From the NCBI GenBank assembly GCA_015680905.1, contig CM027378.1, forward strand, positions 85,217,501 to 85,281,500: DNA of 64,000 nt. Direction: 5' to 3'. Origin of the DNA: Coptis chinensis. Lineage: Eukaryota > Streptophyta > Magnoliopsida > Ranunculales > Ranunculaceae. The notes under the pieces are model-generated. The model did not search any database and was not told the origin of the DNA. It saw only the letters and a program-made list of their open reading frames with translations. Shown one piece after another: positions 56,328 through 64,000 of this stretch. The position numbers and the translations under genes are program-made. Within the stretch, counting starts at the first letter, position 1; each line of letters starts with the position of its first letter.

Positions 56328-56867
56328 TATGAGAGAAGAAAGAGTGTGTGCCCTTCAGTTAGGCATGAACTGTTATGTTATTAGAGTCTGATTGCAACTG
56401 CCAGCACATGAAGCCTTATCCAAATCGGTTTTGGTTTTGATAACCATTAGTTCATGGAGTTGGTTATGTACTAGGACTCTATAAGTGGAGTTAGTTATCA
56501 TAACCAACTACTACACATGATCCTTATCTCAATCAGTTTTAGTTTCCCTTTTACTTTAAGACTTGTATTCGATGGGAGCCTATAAATAGAATCCCGTCCT
56601 TAGAGTTTTATGATCACACATTAGAGAGAAACTTGAGAGCATAAATTACAAATTAGGTGAGCTATTTTGTGAGTGCTTTGTGTGAGATTGATTGAGAGAG
56701 ACATATTAGTGTTTGTAACTACTTCTTGATAATAGTGAATTGTGGTGGGATTGTGGATTAAGGCAATTACCTAACCACGTATATCTGTGTGTTCCTCTTT
56801 TTTGTTTCTTTATTCTGAGTTTTCTAGATTTTAAATTCGTTGTGTTGGTTGGGGTAGATCCCTAACA
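56328..56867 (+). mobile_element. Copia LTR shared by two bodies
   Basis: It starts after the polypurine tract and ends CCCTAACA before the PBS. The start (TATGAG) departs from TG by mutation, so the first base is uncertain by one or two. The TATA box tataaata is at 56581-56588. Confidence 0.8.
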
Positions 56868-56869
56868 AC

Positions 56870-56881
56870 TGGTATCGGAGC
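56870..56881 (+). promoter_or_regulatory. Copia primer binding site
   Basis: tggtatcggagc, one base from the copia site tggtatcagagc complementary to initiator tRNA-Met. Confidence 0.85.
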
Positions 56882-56929
56882 GTAAGGTTTTAATGTGGAT
56901 CTTAGGTATTGATTGTTCCTGTGTGAGCA

Positions 56930-57786
56930 ATGACGAATGACAAAGGAAAACTGAAGATTGAAAAGTTTGACTGAACAAATTTTGGATTTTGGAAGATGTG
57001 AATTGAAGATCATCTATATCAGAAATATCTATATCTTCCATTGATGGGATCCAAACCTGAAGCAATGGCTGTGGATGTTTCGAACATGCTTTATAGAAAG
57101 GCACTTGGTACAATTTGGTTATCTCTGGGGAAGTCAGTAGCATTCAATATCAAGACTGAGAAGACCACCACTGTGAATCTCATGAATGCTCTCTCTGCTA
57201 TATATGAACAACCCCTGCTGCTAATAAGGTACATCTTATTATAAAGCTCTTTACTTTAAGGATGTCTGAAGGAGATTCGTTCAAGGAACATCTCAATAAG
57301 TTCAACGAGACCAGGGATCAATTAGAGTCTGTGGAAATATCTTTTAGTAATGAAGTTAGAGCTTTGGCCATTTTTGGTCAGATGCCAGCAAGCTGGAAAG
57401 CTACAGTTGCTGCCATCAGTAGCTCTATAGGTAAAACTAAGTTGAAGTTCGACGATGTAGTTAGTATGATACTGACCGAGGAGATCCGAAGTAAATCAGA
57501 TGTTGCTACAACTTCTGAGTCTGCATTGAGTTTTGAAAGTAGGGGTATGAGTTCATACAGGGATTATGATAAGAACAGATCTAAATCCAAAGAAAAATCT
57601 CAAGTTGATATATCTGAGATAGATTGCTATAACTATGGCAAGAAAGGACATTACTCTTATGATTGTCGGTTGCCCAAAAAGAAAAAAGGTAAGAAACATG
57701 GAAAGAAAAAATGCCAAGAAGCCAATGTGGTTGAGGTGTTAGATGATGCCTTGATTTGTTCTAAGGAGAGCAGAGACGACTCCTAG
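56930..57786 (+). pseudogene. Copia gag
   Basis: The Met at 56930 (MTNDKGKLKIEKFD) is followed by TGA, then TNFGFWKM, TGA, IEDHLYQKYLYLPL. The capsid part continues in MSEGDSFKEHLNKFNETRDQ and AIFGQMPASWKATVAAISSS (57262-57786). The nucleocapsid knuckle reads CYNYGKKGHYSYDC: the second Cys is replaced by Tyr. Lys-rich tail. A frame change occurs near 57225. TAG at 57784 separates it from protease. Confidence 0.85.
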
Positions 57787-57904
57787 GTGCTGGACTCGGG
57801 TGCTTCATTCCATGTGACCTCAAATAAGGATATGATAGAAAGCTATATTCCAAGTAATCTTGGTACAGTCTATCTAGGTGATAACAAGCCTTGCAACATT
57901 GCTG
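57787..57904 (+). pseudogene. Copia protease, split by CACTA
   Basis: VLDSGASFHVTSNKDMIESY shows the DSGAS active site of copia protease. It is interrupted after KPCNIA by the CACTA. Joining to 62052 restores the family wording (NIAGKGNVQIK), which confirms the insertion site and the CTG duplication. Confidence 0.85.
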
Positions 57905-57924
57905 CACTACACCATAAAAGACGT

Positions 57925-58200
57925 TTACTAATGGTTATATCCGTTACTAATATTTTTACTAACGGTTATATCCGTTAGCTCTAGGGCGTCACTCTCATTT
58001 AGGCCGGCCACATTTAGTAACGGATATAACTGTTACTGATAATAATTTTAGTAACGGTTATATCTATTACTAAAATTCTTTGTAACAGATAGCCAACTGT
58101 TGGTGGCAGGATTAAATTTGTCATTTTTAACGGATATATCCATTAGTAATGGATGTGCTATTTACTAACTATTGTTTGTAACGGAAATATCCGTTAGTAA
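57925..58200. repeat. Left subterminal repeats of the 57905 CACTA
   Basis: About a dozen taacggtta, gttatatccgtta and taacggatat units in both orientations. The matching right block is at 61865-62025. Confidence 0.8.
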
Positions 58201-58209
58201 ACTGTAGCC

Positions 58210-59440
58210 ACTAAAAAAAAAATCCTAGGTCAAATAATGTCCACCATGCACATCTAGTTCTAACAAATATGATATAAAGATCACATTCTACAAACTTAAT
58301 CAACAAATGAATAACAAAAAACAAAACCACTAATCAATTAAACATTATTATAAAAATATAGCCATCAATCTAAATCCCAATTTACAAATCACACTTACAT
58401 AGACCTAATCTTGGGATGTCAGTCATAGAAGAATACATTTATAACCTAACTCATTTATGTGCATGCTCACGTCAAAGTTGGTTAGAACATTAATCCCTCT
58501 ATTCAATTGCTACAATGTCGTAAACATGAGCAACAACCTTTTCTTGAGTACCTGCAACAAATAAGAAATCACTTAAGGCACATGCAATTAAAAGAATAGA
58601 GCTAAACAATTAACAAGTGAATAACAAATATATTGCCAACTTCCATGCACTAATACAAACCTAACCCCCTAGGTAAATCAACAAGTAAAAGTCTGTTATA
58701 TCTAGAACAAAAGACCGACGACAATCGTACTTGTAACATTGGACTTCTTTAGTCAATCATATTAATTAAAAAAAAAAAAAAAGATATTCACTGGAGCCAT
58801 GGACTCATTATGAGGATCATCCAATGACTGTTCCAAAAATCCAACTAGACCCAAGACCACATGATATGAATGGTGTCAAATTACCATCCCAATTACATTG
58901 CCTTGTCCACAAAACTAAAAGATAATGCACAATAGCCAATATCCACCCTCATCAAGTAGGGAGTTCGACTAGATAAACCACTACCCCACTACCACTTCTA
59001 ATAGGCTTAATACAGCCATACACACATGGAGAGACTCCAAATAGACAGTGCAAAGGGGACAAGTCAGAAGGAAACATTCCTCCAGAATATCCTTATCATA
59101 TACTGTATGTTTTATGCTCAAACATGGTCCTTTAGAAACATATATGGTGCTATGGAACCCACAAGAAGCTGAGTTCCGGAGATGCATTTCATTTAGGAAT
59201 TTCCCTCATCATGAGAAATATCATTGACAAATTCAGCCAGTCTATATACCAAAACATTGAGCCAACAATTTTACTTTTGCAATTTCAATCTTGCATGATC
59301 TATAGTGAGGATGATCCCAATGATTGTCAAGATCAGTTTGGCAATGTGAGCAACTGAGCACTCTATCTCTATTTTTTAAACTACACCTGTATACAATACT
59401 ACAAATTATGTCTAAATCAAAGTCAATTGTAATACTTGCA
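58210..59440. other. CACTA interior without recognisable gene
   Basis: A+T-rich, with an A-run at 58767-58781. No recognised motif or RNA gene. Confidence 0.4.
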
Positions 59441-59444
59441 TTGT

Positions 59445-59640
59445 CACTCAAATCCCCTAGTGGTGGACCATGAATTTTTCCTCCTACGCAAGGTGCACCC
59501 ATTGGGAACCGTTCCACAAAATGATGGGCCATCAATTCATCAAGACCATGATTCTCATAGCTCATAAAAGCACCCAAAGTCCCTAGAAATCCCTCATGCC
59601 GCAAAAACATTGCTTTCGCCTCACCTTTTGACCTGAACAT
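59445..59640 (-). pseudogene. Captured fragment of a plant pantothenate kinase 2-like gene
   Basis: Minus strand: GEAKAMFLRHEGFLGTLGAF, MSYENHGLDELMAHHFVERF, PMGAPCVGGKIHGPPLGDL. I recognise this as the C-terminal end of the kinase domain and linker of plant PANK2, which phosphorylates pantothenate as the first step of CoA synthesis and carries a second DUF89-type domain. An acceptor-like sequence lies upstream (about 59637). The frame runs on to 59242 into sequence without family resemblance, probably intron or unrelated DNA. The kinase active site and the DUF89 domain are absent, so it is a gene scrap carried by the CACTA. Confidence 0.65.
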
Positions 59641-59644
59641 AAAA

Positions 59645-61860
59645 GGTGTTGAGTTCGACATTATAAGAGAAACTAAATAAATAAATAACAATAACACTCA
59701 ATAACAAAGAAAATGACAACAGAGGAAGTTGAGCAAAAACCAAAGGGAGGCGGGGTATCTGTGTGTGGGTGGGTGGGGTGGTGTAATAGTAATAATTCGT
59801 GAACGTCTCATGTCTTATTACAACTTGCATAGTTGCATACGTCACCAGTACACGAAAAATGGAGGAGAAAAGATATACATATTCAGACTTCCCACCAACA
59901 CATCAATACTAAGACAAAATTGTCCGTGCAACATCTAGTATTTATATGGTTATAGTGGGAGGTCACGAGTATCATTTAATTTACTTACAAGAAACAATAG
60001 AAATTTCAAAGATTTCAGACAGGCATACACATCAGTTGACATCAATTTTATAACCATAAGTTGCCAGAACAATAGGCACAAAAGTGAATAGCTAAATATT
60101 CCTTACCAGAAATGAACAGCAAAAGAGATGGTGTCCATGGTATAAGCATGTCCCCCCTTATAAAAAAATCCTCCAAAGAATATCCTCTTCAGTCCAAATC
60201 TAAGTGCATTCAAGTAGGCGATCTATCACATGAAGTCACTCATAATTTCAATATTCTATTAGAACAGATCGTAGCATATCCAGGAAAAGGAATTCATAAC
60301 AAGATGATATAACTATAATACATGGGATTGTTATTTGTATTAAATTAAGTCTTTTCCCAACTCTTCCCAATTGAAAAAATCAAATAAATTGAAAAGGAGT
60401 GGTAATCTATGTTCTTCCAGAACCTCTATCTTCACTTGAACTATGTTCTAAATACAATTTTGACATTTGAAAACCTTGTCAACTGCATTCGATTATTCGG
60501 AATTGCTATTTAAGTCTTAAGATTGCAGCAAGCTATTTAACGCCACCTATGCTTACTATTTCATTAGTATCCTATTATTTCAAACTGAGAAATGACTTCA
60601 ACACCTAGAATTAGCCAACAGGTAATACTAGGACCAGGACTTTATACACCAAGACGCCCATACACCCAATACCCTACTAAAATGAAAGAGGAAAGAGTTA
60701 CAGATATGAAAATCCTTTAGTTTGTACTTAGAAAACTTAGCAGTTTCAGTTTGAACTTAGTTTCATAAACACTATTCTATAGGGGAAGTCTTGTTAAGTG
60801 GCCAGCCTTAATATACACACTTTTGGAGAAACAATATGATATAAACACACATATTGAATGTGAAAAAATGAGAGAGACACAGGCAGAAAAAAAAATAGAA
60901 CAAAAAAATCTGAAGGACCCATATTGCACACGTTGGGATGTTAACGCTCCATTAGAAATAACTACCTGTTCTACTTTATTTTCTCCATATGTATAGGCTA
61001 AACCTAAAAGCCTATTTCTTAGTAACTAGATCAACATCAATTCACTTAGAACTGAAAACCCCAAAGCAACCCTTTTTCTTAACATTTATATCTCAAATCC
61101 AACAATAGCTAATGAAAATAGATAAAAAGTAACGAATTGCTACCGGGCATCTTGAGAAGAGATTCTGAGCCAACTTGACGGAGTTCTCTTATATGGCAAA
61201 GAAGAAAAACCCAATTGTAAACACAAAACCAAATAAATGAGATGAATCATTCAAAATTAAGTGAAAAAAATAGTGAAGAATAAAGTTACCTTTGAGAGTA
61301 CATTCACAACAACATATCTTCTTCTACCTCCGAATGAATGCACCACCCCACCAAAAGAAATAAAAATAAATCGATCTCATGAAAGGAGGCTTTGGTGAAA
61401 AGAAGATGGGATGAGTGTTTATTCACCCAAATCTAGGGTTAAGTTGGGTGGCTTCAGCAGAGAGGGAAAAGTTGAGTTTTTTAGGTTGCTTTGCTGAAGT
61501 GAAGCAAAACACAGGTGTATAGAAAGTGGGAATTTTCATGGGCAACGAAAAAAGGTACATTCCAGGATCAATCAATGGGTAGAGAAGCGACTTCTTATTA
61601 TGAAGGTTTTGATCTGGAAAAGAAATAATTGTGGCTAAAGATTGAGAAACCCATGTTTGAAAGAAACGTGAGAGAGTAAGAGAGACAAGCAGTTTTGATC
61701 GGAGTATCGAACAATCGAAGGCCAGTCAATTTTATTTCTCTTTTCATTCTAATGTTTTTGGGGGTTTTTTTTTTAATAACTGGTGTTGTTACCCAGTATC
61801 GAACTAGGGACATTCAATGAGTAAAATAATGATGCGACCAATTCATTGTACTCTCACTTG
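59645..61860. other. CACTA interior without recognisable gene
   Basis: Could include captured introns or 5' sequence of the kinase gene (minus strand), but no exon is recognised. A CT/GA-rich stretch lies around 61400-61500. Confidence 0.4.
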
Positions 61861-62051
61861 TTTTCTAACGGATATTAACGTTAGGTGATATTAGAAAATG
61901 TTTTATAAAATAATTTAAAGAATAAATTGAATTTCAGTAACGAATAACTGGATCACTAATGCTTATATCCGTTACAAAATTAGTAACGAATATATCCGTT
62001 AGAAATGAAAATTTTGGTCTGTTACAAATTGACCATTCTGGTGTAGTGCTG

Positions 62052-62500
62052 GTAAAGGCAATGTACAAATCAAGATTGATGAGTCTGTATGGAAGCTAAA
62101 AGATGTAAGGCATGTTCTGGATTTGAGGAGAAATCTAATCTCAGTAGGGCTGCTAGCAAGTGAAGGTTACACTACCCATTTTACAGGTGAAAGTTGGAAA
62201 GTAGCAAAAGGTGCATCGCTTATTGCATGTGGAAAGAAAGATGGTACTATCTATTTAACCACCAGTGGTTGTGGTTATGTTGATGTTACTGATGACAAAG
62301 AAGATCCAAACACATGGTATCACAGACTTGGTCATATGAGTAAAAAAGGAATGCAAGTCCTTCATTCACAAGGAAAGCTACCAGGTTTGAAGTCTACTGG
62401 GATAGACTTATGTGAGAACTGCATAAATGGGAAGCAGAAGCGTGTTACCTTTCAGAAAGTGGGAAGAACTCCAAAGCAGTAGAAGTTTGAGTTAGTTCAC
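62052..62500 (+). pseudogene. Copia protease end and GAG-pre-integrase domain
   Basis: It reads VWKLKDVRHVLDLRRNLISV, GLLASEGYTTHFTGESWKVA, NTWYHRLGHMSKKGMQVLHS and LCENCINGKQKRVTF. The H-x-H and C-x2-C zinc motif of the integrase N-terminus is intact (HRLGHMS ... CENC). A TAG at 62480 interrupts just before FELVHTDVWGP. Confidence 0.88.
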
Positions 62501-63170
62501 ACAGATGTCTGGGGTCCTTCATCTGTCTTACCTCTTAGTGGTAAGTCATACTTTATGACTTTAATTGATGACTCTACTAGAAAGGTATATAGGTTTATTT
62601 CTTGAAGCAGAAATATGAGGTTTTTAATGTATTCACGAAGTGGAGAGCTATAGTTGAAAATGAGACAGGGTTGAAATTGAAGTGTTTGAGATCTGATAAT
62701 GGTGGAGAGTACAATGATACTAGTTTCAAGGAGTACTATGCTGAAAATGGTATTCGGATGGAGAAGACACTGCCAGGGACACCTCAACAGAATGGGGTGG
62801 CTGAGAGAATGAACAGGTCATTGACAGAGCGTGCACGGTGCATGCGTATATAGGCAAGGTTACCGAAACTGTTTTAGGCCAAAACAGTTAGTACAGTAGC
62901 TTACTTGATTAACCGTGGGCCATCAGTTCTATTAGATCATAGGTTACCTGAGGAGGTCTGGGGCGACAAGCAAGTAAGTCTCTCTTATTTGCGAGTATTT
63001 ATATGTGTGTCATATGTGCATATCAGTGATTAGTCTAGGGGTAAACTTGACCCTAAATCACTGAAGTGTGTATTCATTGGATATAGTGGTGATGAGTTTG
63101 GTTATCGATTTTGGGATTACCATAATCGAAAAATCATTCGGAGTAAAGATGTGGTATTCAATGAGAATAT
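62501..63170 (+). pseudogene. Copia integrase core
   Basis: The core has the first Asp in FELVHTDVWGPSS, then LIDDSTRKVY, a stop near 62604 and a frame change. It continues with LKCLRSDNGGEYNDTSFKEY (second Asp) and GTPQQNGVAERMNRSLTERA (Glu). After a stop at 62851, TVAYLINRGPSVLLDHRLPE and KCVFIGYSGDEFGYRFWDY continue to the C-terminal region. All three catalytic acids are present. Confidence 0.88.
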
Positions 63171-63389
63171 AATGTACAAGGACAAAATTGACACACATGT
63201 TAGTGGGACTAACTTTGTTATCTTGGAAGACACTGAAATTAGTCATGGTATAGTGCAACAACAGGTTACTGCTGTTCCACAGTCAAACACAGAAAGTGGT
63301 GATGAGGTTGCTATATCACAGACTGTCCAGCTCCAACCAGTGATCTTAGGAAGACTTCTAGGCAACATGTGTCGAGTCAAAAGTATCGC

Positions 63390-63906
63390 ACATCCACTTA
63401 TGTGACTTACTTGCTCCTTACTGATGGTGGTGAACCCCAGTGCTATGATGAAGCAATGAAGGTAGAGGATGCGAGCAAGTGGGAGCTTGCTATGAAAGAT
63501 GAGATGGACTCCATCATCACAAATGAGACATGGGATTTGTCTAAATTACCCATTAGAAAGAAGGTCTTGCATAATAAATGGGTATACCGAGTAAAGGAGG
63601 AGCATGATGGCTCTAAAAGGTACAAGGCTAGATTGGTAGTCAAAGGTTTTTAGCAGAAGCATGGTATTGACTACACTGATGTATTCTCTCCAGTGGTGAA
63701 ACTTACTAATATCAGAATAACTCTGGGTATTGCGGCAGCTGAAGGTTTACATCTAGAGCAGTTAGATATTAAGACTGCATTTCTTCATGGTGACCTAGAT
63801 GAGGAAATTTTTATACACCAACCGGAGGGTTTTATCATGAATGGTAAGGAGAAAATGGTGTGTAAGCTGAAAAAGAGCTTATACGGTTTGAAACAGGCAC
63901 CAAGAC
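63390..63906 (+). pseudogene. Copia reverse transcriptase N-terminal part
   Basis: It reads ASKWELAMKDEMDSIITNET, NKWVYRVKEEHDGSKRYKAR, LVVKGF, a TAG, QKHGIDYTDVFSPVVKLTNI, LEQLDIKTAFLHGDLDEEIF and LKKSLYGLKQAPR. It is cut at 63906 by another CACTA end. The YVDD motif would lie outside the window. Confidence 0.9.
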
Positions 63907-64000
63907 CACTACACCAGAATGGTCAATTCCTAACAGACCACTTTTTTCATTTCTAATGGATATATCTGTTACCAACTTTCTTACGAATATATCCGTTACT
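63907..64000. mobile_element. Start of a second CACTA of the 57905 family
   Basis: CACTACACCAGAATGGTCAA is the same end as the right end of 57905-62048, in the opposite orientation, followed by ggatatatctgttac and atatccgttact units. The left flanking triplet is gac (63904-63906). The rest is beyond the window. Confidence 0.85.

Larger units (their letters stand above)
57905..62048. mobile_element. CACTA transposon with a pantothenate-kinase fragment
   Basis: The ends CACTACACCATAAAAG (57905) and the inverse of CACTACACCAGAATGG (ending 62048) are flanked by CTG (57902-57904, 62049-62051). The subterminal regions (57925-58200 and 61865-62025) carry many taacggatatatccgtta-type palindromes. 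No transposase ORF, so non-autonomous. The interior, 58210-61860, is A+T-rich with one recognised host fragment at 59445-59640 on the minus strand. Confidence 0.88.
56328..63906 (+). mobile_element. Copia retrotransposon, 5' LTR to RT, twice interrupted
   Basis: LTR, PBS, gag, protease, integrase and RT occur in copia order. The body is interrupted by the CACTA at 57905-62048 and again at 63907. Nonsense codons and frameshifts are frequent. The LTR also follows directly on the 3' end of a copia pol (56143-56327), so it is shared between two bodies. Confidence 0.85.

Overview
This is a stretch of nuclear DNA from a flowering plant, probably a eudicot. It is A+T-rich, has GT-AG introns, and is built almost entirely of plant transposable-element families nested in one another: Ty3/gypsy of Tat type and chromovirus type, Ty1/copia, CACTA, PIF/Harbinger, a long-TIR element and a LINE scrap. 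I see no convincing intact host gene. Host-derived coding sequence occurs only as fragments carried inside DNA transposons. The species cannot be named from sequence alone.

Layout. 1-363: edge of an LTR that leaves the window. 364-12440: Tat-like gypsy element 1 on the minus strand, with 5' LTR at 11973-12440, then gag, protease-RT, RNase H, a second RNase H and integrase, a 44-bp tandem array, and a spliced antisense ORF on the plus strand at about 420-2637. Element 1 sits inside the 5' LTR of Tat-like gypsy element 2 (plus strand, 12441-31637). Element 2 has gag and protease, an RT cut off by an internal deletion, its own spliced antisense ORF, and a 3' LTR split by a 1157-bp solo LTR. Its pol is broken by a 12.4-kb CACTA (15286-27677, TSD AAG) carrying fragments of a PDAP1-like phosphoprotein gene and a GRWD1-like WD40 gene plus a truncated LINE. 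A second CACTA (18989-24509, TSD AAG) lies inside it and carries most of a chromomethylase gene (BAH, chromodomain, DNA methyltransferase).

31638-49945: a small foldback MITE, then a non-autonomous long-TIR element (about 31905-49945) carrying the first exons of an SFR2-like galactolipid galactosyltransferase gene. Its interior is interrupted by a complete-looking PIF/Harbinger element (33806-40877, TSD TTA) with a transposase, a Myb-like partner gene and a plant-mobile-domain ORF. Its right TIR is split by a copia-type LTR element (41318-49449, TSD ATTGT), which contains a 4.76-kb solo LTR (42551-47311, TSD GCCAC).

49946-64000: mostly non-genic DNA with one possible hAT-like element, then a copia RNase H remnant split by a 3.76-kb inverted duplication of a chromovirus 3' half (52379-56134). 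Next comes a shared copia LTR (56328-56867) leading into a second copia body. That body is interrupted by a CACTA (57905-62048, TSD CTG) carrying a pantothenate-kinase fragment, and by the start of another copy of the same CACTA family (63907 to the window end).

The most notable observations are the chromomethylase carried by a CACTA, a palindromic motif upstream of each of the three Harbinger ORFs, the spliced antisense ORFs of the Tat elements, and the chromovirus palindrome. All gene names are recognised from remembered family motifs, not from a search.
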